Shown here: in pieces, positions 54,332 through 62,946 of the stretch
Layout of the letters: each line of letters begins with the position of its first letter
Position numbering within the stretch: the first letter of the stretch is position 1
Assembly: GCA_044225825.1 (NCBI GenBank)
Contig: JBGAIB010000006.1
Coordinates: forward strand, 62,001-126,000
DNA: 64,000 nt
Reading direction: 5' to 3'
Source of the DNA: Bog-950 sp044225825
Lineage (GTDB): Bacteria > Bacteroidota > Bacteroidia > Chitinophagales > LD1
The notes under the pieces: generated by a model
Database searches by the model: none
Told to the model about the DNA's origin: nothing
What the model saw: only the letters and a program-made list of their open reading frames with translations
Translations under genes and position numbers: made by a program

Positions 54332-54405
54332 TGCACCCGAAGGGAGTCGAACCCCTAACCTTCTGATCCGTAGTCAGATGCTCTATCCAGTTAAGCTACG
54401 GGTGC
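54332..54405 (-). tRNA. tRNA-Arg (anticodon ACG)
   Basis: The 74-nt cloverleaf reads GCACCCG (acceptor 5'), TAGCTTAACTGGATAGAGCA (D-arm), CTGACTACGGATCAG (anticodon arm, ACG) and GGGTTCGACTCCC (T-arm), closing with CGGGTGC and discriminator A. CCA is not encoded. A terminator follows. The ACG anticodon is normally edited to ICG by TadA and reads CGU, CGC and CGA codons. Confidence 0.95.
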
Positions 54406-54426
54406 TTCTATTTAAAATTTGCCTTT

Positions 54427-54457
54427 CGTAGTCCCGTTTGGGCGGGGCTACGGGTGC
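54427..54457. repeat. Palindrome repeating the tRNA acceptor end
   Basis: CGTAGTCCCG (54427-54436) and CGGGGCTACG (54443-54452) form a near-perfect inverted repeat; its right end, GCTACGGGTGC (54447-54457), is identical to the 5' end of the tRNA-Arg gene at 54395-54405. It lies 42 bp upstream of the tRNA gene. The remaining gap to 54616 shows nothing else. Confidence 0.6.
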
Positions 54458-54616
54458 ATTCCGTTTTAGCGGAGCGCAAATATAGAAAAGGTAGTTAAAA
54501 TTCCAACATAACGGTAAAAACAATTGGGTATTAGAGTTTTGAGGTGTTTTTGGTCATTTATGGCTAAAACGCCCTGTGGAACAGCTTTTTAGGGCTTTGC
54601 CATACCCGCTTGTATT

Positions 54617-55141
54617 ATGCGCTTTTTGTTTGGAACCAAAAGAAAATCTGCCCCCGAAGCCCTGTTACCTGAAACGGAAGCCGTGCTTGCTAAATTGCTT
54701 AAACGCCGCCGGGCTTATTTAAGCTGTGCGGAAAGCTGCACCGGCGGTCACCTGGCCCATGTAATAACCATGAGCACGGCCCTATCGCCCTGGTTTAAGG
54801 GGGGCATTATTGCCTACTCGCCCGAGGTAAAGGAAGATTTATTGCAGGTAAGTCCGGATGTAACTAAAGAGGAAGAGGCGGTGAACGAAACTTGTGCCCG
54901 GGCAATGCTAAGCGGTTTGCTGGATGCTATGCATACCAACTATGGTATAGCCATAACCGGTTTTGCCGGCCCTGACGGTGGTACCGCCAAACACCCTGTA
55001 GGCACGGTATGGATAGCTGCAGGTAGTAAAAGGCATATGGTTACCGAAAAGCTGGTGTTTGGCAAAACGCGCCAGCAGAATGTGCCACTATTTACCCGCG
55101 CAGCGCTGGAACTGTTGCGCAAAACACTGGAGAATGAGTGA
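54617..55141 (+). CDS. CinA C-terminal-type nicotinamide-nucleotide amidase
   Basis: The 174-residue protein corresponds to the C-terminal (PncC) domain of CinA only. Motifs are LSCAESCTGGHLAHVIT, WFKGGIIAYSPEVKEDLL and ITGFAGPDGGTAKHPVGTVW. PncC-type enzymes deamidate nicotinamide mononucleotide to recycle pyridine nucleotides. The short N-terminal extension (about 30 residues) is basic. It is followed 27 bp later by the DUF6496 gene on the same strand, so the two may be co-transcribed. No MoeA-like N-terminal domain is present. Confidence 0.9.
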   Translation: MRFLFGTKRKSAPEALLPETEAVLAKLLKRRRAYLSCAESCTGGHLAHVITMSTALSPWFKGGIIAYSPEVKEDLLQVSPDVTKEEEAVNETCARAMLSGLLDAMHTNYGIAITGFAGPDGGTAKHPVGTVWIAAGSKRHMVTEKLVFGKTRQQNVPLFTRAALELLRKTLENE

Positions 55142-55168
55142 GTTTATTGTATAACTAAATAGCATTTT

Positions 55169-55444
55169 ATGGCTACCAGTAAAAAAGCACAAAGCAAGGT
55201 TAAAAAGGTAATGCACGAAAAAAAGGAAGGTACGTTGCGCTCGGGTTCGGGCAAAAAGGTTACCAGCCGTAAGCAAGCCATTGCCATTGGTTTATCGGAG
55301 GCCCGTAAGGAGGGCGCCAAAGTGCCTAAAAAGACAGGCGGAGCGAAAAAGGCTGCTGCTAAAAAAGGCGGAGCCAAAAAGCGTGCAAGCGCTAAAAAGG
55401 GCGGTGCCAAAAAAGGCCGCGCTAAAAAAAGCAGCAGTAAATAG
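55169..55444 (+). CDS. DUF6496-type small protein with histone-H1-like tail
   Basis: The 91-residue protein has a DUF6496-like core (KVKKVMHEKKEGTLRSGSGK, then VTSRKQAIAIGLSEARKEG) followed by an about 40-residue tail made of AKK-, GGAKK- and KKS-type repeats. The tail resembles histone H1 or HU-like C-termini and suggests nonspecific DNA or RNA binding. The stop codon is directly adjacent to that of the convergent response regulator, with no bases between. Confidence 0.8.
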   Translation: MATSKKAQSKVKKVMHEKKEGTLRSGSGKKVTSRKQAIAIGLSEARKEGAKVPKKTGGAKKAAAKKGGAKKRASAKKGGAKKGRAKKSSSK

Positions 55445-55855
55445 CTATTTACCGAGCGGCGCAAAGGGCTGGGCGAGTATGTCAATCAGGGCATCGCGCA
55501 GTGCACTAAAGTGGTTGGGCTTGCTTAAAAAGTGATTAGCGCCCAGGTCCTTTGTTTCGCGCACATCGTCGCTAAGGGTAGAGGTGGAGTAAATGATAAC
55601 CGGCACTTGTTGCAGTTGCGGCATTTTCCGTATTTCAACCAGGCATTGCTTGCCCGATATACGCGGCATATTCAAATCCAGAAAAATATAATTGGGCGGG
55701 TTATCCAAACGTTCGCTCAGTAAGCGGAGGGCCTCTTCGCCGTCGCGGGCGGCCAAACAAATGGATCCGGGTGCAGCATCCGATAAAGCCTCCTCAAAAA
55801 TCATGCGGTCGTCGGGGTCGTCGTCCACAATCATTACGGTTTTTACGTCGCTCAT
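55445..55855 (-). CDS. Single-domain response regulator
   Basis: The 136-residue protein is a stand-alone REC domain without an output domain. The acidic triad is in IVDDDPDDR, the phospho-acceptor Asp is in IFLDLNMP, the switch Thr/Ser in YSTSTL, and the Lys in FLSKPN. Such proteins work by protein-protein contact, often as phosphate sinks or partners of hybrid kinases. It lies upstream of, and divergent from, the large hybrid kinase at 56235, so it may receive phosphate from that kinase or the one at 62947. Confidence 0.93.
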   Translation of the reverse strand: MSDVKTVMIVDDDPDDRMIFEEALSDAAPGSICLAARDGEEALRLLSERLDNPPNYIFLDLNMPRISGKQCLVEIRKMPQLQQVPVIIYSTSTLSDDVRETKDLGANHFLSKPNHFSALRDALIDILAQPFAPLGK

Positions 55856-56011
55856 ACAGGTGCGGTTCTATCGTTTAGCAAAATACAATTTTATGGAATA
55901 AAGGAAAGTTAAGGGAAGGGGCTAGCGCTGTTAGTGTGCCCGGGATAAGCAGAAAATAAGTGTTTAAACAGCTCATAGTTGGGTACGTGTTCGTGCATTA
56001 AAAAAAGTGTG

Positions 56012-56038
56012 CCACAGCATTTAATTGGATTGCTGTGG
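56012..56038. promoter_or_regulatory. Inverted repeat in the divergent intergenic region
   Basis: CCACAGCA (56012-56019) and TGCTGTGG (56031-56038) form a perfect 8-bp inverted repeat with an 11-nt centre, in the 379-bp gap between the response regulator and the hybrid kinase. It may be an operator or hairpin. No clear TAnnTTTG promoter is visible nearby, and the rest of the gap is AT-rich and featureless. Confidence 0.4.
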
Positions 56039-56234
56039 AAATGCGTCTACAATTTACGTATTACGGAAAATAATTTTCAAATATAAATTCATATTCTGCC
56101 TTTGATGTTTTTGCTTTGAGAAAGGACAGCGTAAGCAATAGTATCGGACTCAGCATTTTTTGATGGTAGCATTTTCCCTCCTGATGTTATAGCCGCAGGT
56201 TGTCGTATTTTTTAATGAAATAATATGTACTACT

Positions 56235-59200
56235 ATGCCCGTTAAGAAAGAACTCCAGAATGGTAATGGAAACGGCGTGGAGCCGGCCTTTCCGCCAAAA
56301 GCAAAAATTTCGAGAAAAGCCAAGGTTAAAATAGATGAAAGTCTGCACGAACGCGCCCGCTATGAGGAAAAGGAAACCCTGGATGCGCGTGAATTGCTAA
56401 GCGTATTAACGGAGGTGAAGAATGGCAACTTTGCTGTGCGTATGCCTATCGATCAGTTAGGCATTAGCGGTAAGGTATGCGATGCGCTGAACGAGATTAT
56501 TGCCATGAACGAGAAGATGATGCAGGAGTTTACCAAGGCCGGTAATACCATCGGTAAACAAGGTAAACTAACGCAGCGTATTGAGTTGCCGCAGGCGAAG
56601 GGCTCGTGGCATACAGGTGTTGAATCGCTGAATACGTTGATATCGGATTTGGTGCACCCCACCATTGAAATTGCGCACGTGATAAGTTCAGTAGCCAAGG
56701 GTAACCTTTCGCAACAGATGAGTTTGGAAATAGGCGGCCATATACTGGAAGGTGAGTTTGCGCGTATCGCCAAAGAGGTGAACGACATGGTGAAGCAGTT
56801 GAACCTGTTTTCGATGGAGGTGACGCGTGTGGCGCGTGAGGTGGGCAGCGAGGGCAAACTTGGCGGACAGGCTAAGGTGAAAGGCGTGGCCGGTGTATGG
56901 AAGGATTTAACGGACTCGGTAAACCAGATGGGTAGTAACCTTACGGCCCAGGTGCGGAACATTGCCGAGGTTACCACTGCGGTGGCCAAAGGTGACTTGA
57001 GCCGTAAGATTACCGTGGATGTGAAGGGCGAGATATTGGAGTTGAAGAATACCATTAATACGATGGTGGATCAGTTGAACTCCTTTTCGTCGGAAGTAAC
57101 GCGTGTGGCGCTGGAGGTGGGAACCGAAGGTAAGCTAGGCGGGCAGGCCCATGTAAAAGGTGTGGCAGGTACCTGGAAGGATTTGACGGACTCGGTGAAC
57201 CAAATGGCCAGTAACCTGACGGGCCAGGTGCGGAACATTGCCGAGGTAACTACAGCGGTAGCGAAGGGTGACCTTAGCCGACAGATTACGGTGGACGTTA
57301 AAGGGGAGATATTGGAGTTGAAGAATACCATTAACACAATGGTGGATCAGTTGAACTCGTTTAGTGCCGAGGTGACGCGTGTGGCGCGTGAGGTGGGTAG
57401 CGAAGGAAAACTGGGCGGACAAGCCAAGGTGAAGGGTGTGGGTGGCGTTTGGAAAGATTTGACGGACTCGGTGAACTACATGGGTAGTAACCTTACAGCG
57501 CAGGTGCGGAACATTGCAGAGGTAACAACAGCGGTGGCCAAAGGCGATTTATCGAAGAAAATTACGGTGGATGTTAAAGGGGAGATTTTGGAGTTGAAGA
57601 ATACCATCAACACGATGGTGGATCAGTTGAACTCATTTGGATCGGAAGTGACGCGTGTGGCGCGTGAAGTGGGCAGTGAAGGTAAATTGGGAGGGCAGGC
57701 AACGGTGAAAGGCGTTGGCGGGGTCTGGAAGGATTTGACGGACTCGGTGAACCAGATGGCCAGTAACCTTACGGGGCAGGTGCGGAATATTGCCGAGGTG
57801 ACTACCGGTTTGGCGAAGGGTGACTTATCGCGGAAGATTACGGTGGACGTAAAGGGGGAAATTCTGGAGTTGAAGAATACGATTAACACGATGGTGGATC
57901 AGCTAAACTCGTTTGCATCGGAGGTGACGCGTGTGGCGCGTGAGGTGGGCAGCGAGGGTAAACTGGGGGGCCAGGCTACGGTGGTAGGTGTAGGTGGTGT
58001 GTGGAAGGATTTGACAGATTCGGTGAACCAAATGGCCAGTAACCTTACGGGCCAGGTGCGGAATATTGCGGAGGTTACCACGGCCGTGGCCCGGGGCGAC
58101 TTGAGCCGTAAAATTACAGTGGATGTGAAGGGCGAGATTTTAGAGTTGAAGAAAACCATTAATACGATGGTGGATCAGCTGAACTCGTTTGCATCGGAGG
58201 TAACGCGCGTGGCGCTGGAAGTAGGTACGGAAGGTAAATTGGGCGGTCAGGCGGAGGTGACCGGTGTGGGCGGCACCTGGAAGGATTTAACGGACTCGGT
58301 GAACCAGATGGCCAGTAACCTTACGGGGCAGGTGCGAAATATTGCTGAGGTAACCACGGCGGTGGCCAATGGTGACTTGAGCCGCAAAATTGCCGTGGAC
58401 GTGAAGGGCGAGATTTTGGAGTTGAAGAATACCATTAATACGATGGTGGACCAGTTGCGTGGTTTTGCATCGGAAGTTACGCGTGTGGCGCGTGAGGTGG
58501 GGAGCGAGGGTAAACTTGGTGGACAGGCAACCGTGGAAGGCGTAGGTGGTGTGTGGAAGGACCTGACGGATTCGGTAAACCAGATGGCGAGTAACCTTAC
58601 CAGCCAGGTGCGAAATATTGCGGAGGTAACCACGGCAGTGGCAAAAGGCGACTTGAGCCGCAAGATTACGGTGGATGTGAAAGGGGAGATATTGGAGTTG
58701 AAGAATACGATTAACACGATGGTGGATCAGTTGAACTCCTTTGGCTCGGAAGTGACGCGTGTAGCGCGTGAGGTGGGTAGCGAAGGTAAACTGGGGGGAC
58801 AGGCCGATGTGCCCGGCGTAGGCGGTACCTGGAAGGATTTGACGGACTCGGTAAACAAGATGGCGAGTAACCTTACCAGCCAGGTGCGGAACATTGCCGA
58901 AGTGACCACTGCGGTGGCGAATGGTGACTTGAGTCGTAAGATCGGGGTGGACGTGAAAGGTGAGATCCTTGAGTTGAAGAACACCATTAATACGATGGTG
59001 GACCAGTTGCGCGGTTTTGCATCGGAAGTAACACGTGTGGCGCGTGAGGTAGGCACCGAAGGTAAACTGGGTGGCCAGGCGAACGTGCCGGGTGTGGCAG
59101 GTACCTGGAAGGACTTGACCGACTCGGTAAACCAGATGGCCGGTAACCTTACAGCACAGGTGCGGAACATTGCCGATGTGGCTATTGCGGTAGCGAACGG

Positions 59201-62200
59201 TGATATGAGTAAGAAGATTACGGTGGACGTGCGCGGTGAGATTTTGCAGTTGAAAGAAACGCTGAATACCATGGTGGATCAGCTGCGAGCGTTTGCGTCG
59301 GAAGTAACGCGTGTGGCGCGTGAGGTGGGAACGGACGGTAAACTGGGTGGGCAGGCCTTTGTGCCCGGTGTGGCAGGTACCTGGAAGGACTTGACTGACT
59401 CGGTAAACCAAATGACCGGTAACCTTACAGCACAGGTGCGGAACATTGCCCAGGTAACCAAGGCGGTGGCGTCCGGCGACTTATCGAAAACAGTGGCCAT
59501 TGACGTAAAGGGAGAGATCCTGGATTTGAAGAATACCATAAACACCATGGTGGAGCAGTTGAACTCCTTTGCCTTTGAGGTTACGCGTGTGGCGCGTGAG
59601 GTGGGAACGGAAGGTAAACTGGGCGGACAGGCAGAAGTAAAAGGTGTGGCCGGTACCTGGAAAGATTTGACCGATTCGGTGAATATGATGGCGAGTAACC
59701 TTACCAGCCAGGTTCGTGGTATAGCCAAGGTGGTAACGTCGGTAGCAACAGGTAACCTGCGCCAAAAGCTTTCGATTAATGCGAAAGGTGAGGTGGCCCA
59801 GTTAACAGATACTATTAACGAGATGATTGAAACCCTGGCGGTGTTTGCCGACCAGGTAACCACGGTAGCCCGTGAGGTAGGTGTGGATGGAAAACTCGGC
59901 GGTCAGGCCAGTGTGCCGGGTGCATCGGGTATATGGAAGAACCTTACGGAGAACGTGAACCAGTTGGCACAAAACCTTACAACGCAGGTACGTTCCATTT
60001 CGGAAGTATCAACTGCGGTAGCAAAAGGTGACTTAACCCGAACTATACGTGTAGAAGCGAAAGGGGAGGTGGAAGCCTTGAAGGACACCATTAACCAAAT
60101 GATCACCAACCTTAAAGAAACAACATTGCGTAACCAGGAGCAGGACTGGTTAAAATCGAACCTTGCCAAGTTTACCCAGATGTTGCAGGGGCAAAAGGAT
60201 TTGAATACTGTAACCCAGCGTATTTTATCGGAGTTGGCGCAGGTGGTAACAGCGCACTATGGGGCCTTCTACATTCTTAAACAGGATGAGGAAACCCAGA
60301 ACATGAAGTTGAAGTTGTTTGCTGCTTATGCCTATAAGGAACATAAATCGATACCGCAGGCATTTGCGATTGGTGAAGGTTTGGTGGGTCAGGTGGCCTT
60401 TGAAAAGGAACGTATTCTGCTATCGAACATACCACGGGGTTATATCAAAATTAACTCAGGATTAGGGAAAGCAACCCCTGCCAATCTGATCATTCTGCCG
60501 GTGCTGTTTGAGAACGACGTGAAGGCGGTAATTGAGCTGGCATCGCTGGATGCGTTTAGCGAAACGCACTTAGAGCTTTTAAGCCAGTTGACGGAAAGCA
60601 TAGGTATAGTATTGAATACGATTGAAACCAATACCCGTACGGAAGAACTGTTGGCGCAGTCGCAATCGCTGGCCGGTGAGTTGAAAATACAGCAGGAAGA
60701 GTTGCGCAGAACAAACGACGAGTTGCAGGATAAGGCACTATTGCTTGTTAAACAGAAAGATGAGGTGGAGGCCAAGAACAAGGAGGTGGAAGAAGCCCGT
60801 AAGAGTCTGGAAGAAAAAGCTGAACAGCTTACCCTTACTTCGAAATATAAGTCGGAGTTTTTGGCGAACATGAGTCACGAGTTGCGCACCCCGCTGAACA
60901 GCTTATTGATTCTTGCACAGCAGTTATATGAGAACGCAGAGGGTAACCTGAATGAGAAGCAAATACGTTATGCGAAAACCATCCATAGTTGCGGGGATGA
61001 CCTTATTCAACTGATCAACGACATTCTCGACTTGTCGAAGATTGAATCGGGCTTTATTACTGCCAACATTTCGCCGGTACGCTTTAGCGAAATTGCGGCT
61101 TTTGTGGAAACTACCTTTAAGCCGATTTCGGAGGCAAGGCACTTGCGGTTTACCATTGAAACAGACCGTCAGCTGCCTATATCGCTGGAAACCGATTTGC
61201 AGCGTTTGAACCAGATTTTGAAGAACCTGCTTTCCAACTCGTTTAAGTTTACCGAGAAAGGCGAAGTGAAACTGCGCATTTATGAAGCAAACAAAACCTG
61301 GAAGCCAGGCAATATAAGTCTGGATACAGCCAGCCGTGTGGTAGCTTTTGCCATTAGCGATACGGGTATTGGAATACCACAGGAGAAGCAGAATATCATT
61401 TTCGAAGCCTTCCAGCAGGCCGAAGGTTCCACCAGCCGTAAATATGGTGGTACTGGTTTAGGTCTTTCCATCAGTCGTGGTTTGGCGGAACTGTTAGGTG
61501 GCACCATTGAATTGGAAAGCCAGCCCGGACAAGGCAGTACATTTACCTTATTCCTGCCGGTAGAGAATGTGGCCAATGTAGTATCGCGGCAAACTACCGA
61601 GAACCTGAATGCCATTCAGCAGTTACAGATAAATGGTTCAGGGGATATTGATAACCTCCTTAGTTCTATCCGTATTACAAATGAGGGTATTGAATCGAAC
61701 CTGAGTATTGTAAACGAGATGATCAACGAAAGCGGGGACGACCGGAGTAATATTACGGCCAGCGATAAAGTGATGCTGATAGTAGAGGATGATTCGCGTT
61801 TTGCCAAAATATTAATAGAGAAAGCACACCAGGAAAATCTGAAAGCTATTGTAGCTATCAGTTATATCGAGGTGTTTGATTTCATCAACCGCTTTTCGCC
61901 GGTGGCAATTACGCTTGATGTAAAACTGCCGGATACCAGTGGATGGAAGGTGCTGGAACTATTGCGCAACGACCTCAACTATCGTCACATTCCGATTCAC
62001 CTGATTTCGGGCGAAGAAAACAGGATGCTGGCTTTGAAACGTGGTGCACGCAGCTTCTTGCTGAAGCCGCTGGAGACAGAGTCGCTGAAAGAGCTATTTG
62101 CCGATATTAATTCGTTTGCCAATAAGGATATGCGCAAGGTATTGGTAGTGGAGGATAATGAGATTGACTCATCGCAAATAGCCAAGATACTGGAGGATAA

Positions 62201-62933
62201 CAATGTGCAGATTACCATTGCCTCTACCGGCGAACAGGCCTTGCAACTTATCCAGGAACGTCCTTTTGATTGTATCATCCTTGATTATACGCTGCCTGAT
62301 ATTGGAGGGATGGAGTTGGTGAATAAGGTGGATAGCATCAAGAAGAAGCTTACCCCGGTTATCGTGTATTCGGCCCGCGATTTTGACAAGAATGAAATGA
62401 AGCAGTTGAACCGCAACTCAAATACGGTATTGCTGAAAGGGGTGAATTCGCTGGAGCATTTGCTGGAAGAAACAGTGCTGCATTTACACATTAACCATAA
62501 GGATTTGAGCCCAGAAAAGCGCAGGATTATTGAAAACAACCGCCGCAAGGAGGACATACTTACCGGTAAAAACATCCTGGTGGTGGATGATGATGTGCGT
62601 AACCTGTTTGCACTTACTACTGTGTTTGAGCGGTATAACATTAACGTTATAACAGCAGAGAGCGGTAAGGAAGCGATCAGTATACTGAATGAGAACCCTG
62701 CTATTGAAATGGTGTTGATGGACATTATGATGCCGGAAATGGATGGTTACGAAACCACGCAAAAAATACGCCGGGAACATAAGAACAGTTCGTTACCCAT
62801 TATTGCTGTTACAGCCAAGGCTATGAAAGGTGACAGGCAGAAATGTATTGAGGCCGGTGCGTCGGATTACATTACCAAACCCTTAAAGATTGATCAGTTG
62901 CTATCGTTAATGCGTATATGGTTTTATAAATAA
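56235..62933 (+). CDS. Giant soluble poly-HAMP hybrid histidine kinase
   Basis: This 2232-residue protein has no signal peptide or transmembrane helix. Residues ~45-190 hold divergent HAMP-like modules; residues 192-1295 hold twelve tandem 92-residue units, each with two HAMP-like halves (EVTRVAREVGSEGKLGGQA/WKDLTDSVN and RNIAEVTTAVAKGDLS/KGEILELKNTINTMVDQL). A GAF domain (~1320-1470) and a coiled coil follow, then HisKA with the phospho-acceptor H1548 (MSHELRTPLNSL), HATPase_c (NLLSNSFKF, SDTGIGIP, GGTGLGLSI), and three REC domains with phospho-acceptors D1895, D2017 and D2163. The layout recalls fungal group III (Nik1) kinases and their bacterial relatives, which sense osmotic or other internal signals. 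Another kinase gene follows after 13 nt. Confidence 0.93.
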   Translation: MPVKKELQNGNGNGVEPAFPPKAKISRKAKVKIDESLHERARYEEKETLDARELLSVLTEVKNGNFAVRMPIDQLGISGKVCDALNEIIAMNEKMMQEFTKAGNTIGKQGKLTQRIELPQAKGSWHTGVESLNTLISDLVHPTIEIAHVISSVAKGNLSQQMSLEIGGHILEGEFARIAKEVNDMVKQLNLFSMEVTRVAREVGSEGKLGGQAKVKGVAGVWKDLTDSVNQMGSNLTAQVRNIAEVTTAVAKGDLSRKITVDVKGEILELKNTINTMVDQLNSFSSEVTRVALEVGTEGKLGGQAHVKGVAGTWKDLTDSVNQMASNLTGQVRNIAEVTTAVAKGDLSRQITVDVKGEILELKNTINTMVDQLNSFSAEVTRVAREVGSEGKLGGQAKVKGVGGVWKDLTDSVNYMGSNLTAQVRNIAEVTTAVAKGDLSKKITVDVKGEILELKNTINTMVDQLNSFGSEVTRVAREVGSEGKLGGQATVKGVGGVWKDLTDSVNQMASNLTGQVRNIAEVTTGLAKGDLSRKITVDVKGEILELKNTINTMVDQLNSFASEVTRVAREVGSEGKLGGQATVVGVGGVWKDLTDSVNQMASNLTGQVRNIAEVTTAVARGDLSRKITVDVKGEILELKKTINTMVDQLNSFASEVTRVALEVGTEGKLGGQAEVTGVGGTWKDLTDSVNQMASNLTGQVRNIAEVTTAVANGDLSRKIAVDVKGEILELKNTINTMVDQLRGFASEVTRVAREVGSEGKLGGQATVEGVGGVWKDLTDSVNQMASNLTSQVRNIAEVTTAVAKGDLSRKITVDVKGEILELKNTINTMVDQLNSFGSEVTRVAREVGSEGKLGGQADVPGVGGTWKDLTDSVNKMASNLTSQVRNIAEVTTAVANGDLSRKIGVDVKGEILELKNTINTMVDQLRGFASEVTRVAREVGTEGKLGGQANVPGVAGTWKDLTDSVNQMAGNLTAQVRNIADVAIAVANGDMSKKITVDVRGEILQLKETLNTMVDQLRAFASEVTRVAREVGTDGKLGGQAFVPGVAGTWKDLTDSVNQMTGNLTAQVRNIAQVTKAVASGDLSKTVAIDVKGEILDLKNTINTMVEQLNSFAFEVTRVAREVGTEGKLGGQAEVKGVAGTWKDLTDSVNMMASNLTSQVRGIAKVVTSVATGNLRQKLSINAKGEVAQLTDTINEMIETLAVFADQVTTVAREVGVDGKLGGQASVPGASGIWKNLTENVNQLAQNLTTQVRSISEVSTAVAKGDLTRTIRVEAKGEVEALKDTINQMITNLKETTLRNQEQDWLKSNLAKFTQMLQGQKDLNTVTQRILSELAQVVTAHYGAFYILKQDEETQNMKLKLFAAYAYKEHKSIPQAFAIGEGLVGQVAFEKERILLSNIPRGYIKINSGLGKATPANLIILPVLFENDVKAVIELASLDAFSETHLELLSQLTESIGIVLNTIETNTRTEELLAQSQSLAGELKIQQEELRRTNDELQDKALLLVKQKDEVEAKNKEVEEARKSLEEKAEQLTLTSKYKSEFLANMSHELRTPLNSLLILAQQLYENAEGNLNEKQIRYAKTIHSCGDDLIQLINDILDLSKIESGFITANISPVRFSEIAAFVETTFKPISEARHLRFTIETDRQLPISLETDLQRLNQILKNLLSNSFKFTEKGEVKLRIYEANKTWKPGNISLDTASRVVAFAISDTGIGIPQEKQNIIFEAFQQAEGSTSRKYGGTGLGLSISRGLAELLGGTIELESQPGQGSTFTLFLPVENVANVVSRQTTENLNAIQQLQINGSGDIDNLLSSIRITNEGIESNLSIVNEMINESGDDRSNITASDKVMLIVEDDSRFAKILIEKAHQENLKAIVAISYIEVFDFINRFSPVAITLDVKLPDTSGWKVLELLRNDLNYRHIPIHLISGEENRMLALKRGARSFLLKPLETESLKELFADINSFANKDMRKVLVVEDNEIDSSQIAKILEDNNVQITIASTGEQALQLIQERPFDCIILDYTLPDIGGMELVNKVDSIKKKLTPVIVYSARDFDKNEMKQLNRNSNTVLLKGVNSLEHLLEETVLHLHINHKDLSPEKRRIIENNRRKEDILTGKNILVVDDDVRNLFALTTVFERYNINVITAESGKEAISILNENPAIEMVLMDIMMPEMDGYETTQKIRREHKNSSLPIIAVTAKAMKGDRQKCIEAGASDYITKPLKIDQLLSLMRIWFYK
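56808..60119 (+). repeat. Twelve 276-bp in-gene tandem repeats encoding HAMP pairs
   Basis: Units begin at 56808, 57084, 57360, 57636, 57912, 58188, 58464, 58740, 59016, 59292, 59568 and 59844, each exactly 276 bp. The sequence GTGGCGCGTGAGGTGGG recurs in most units. The first nine units are the most similar to each other; the last two or three diverge. All indels have been avoided, so the coding frame is maintained. Confidence 0.95.
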
Positions 62934-62946
62934 AAGGAGGTGATTG

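Noticed and set aside
48000..54405. Complete integrative element bounded by tRNA-Arg att sites
   Set aside because: No integrase gene and no second 3'-half copy at the far side of the restriction operon could be found in the window, so only the weaker island suggestion is kept.
57071..59863. Long minus-strand frames opposite the poly-HAMP array
   Set aside because: They mirror the 276-bp repeat, have no homologous pattern of their own and arise from codon bias of the repeated sense gene.
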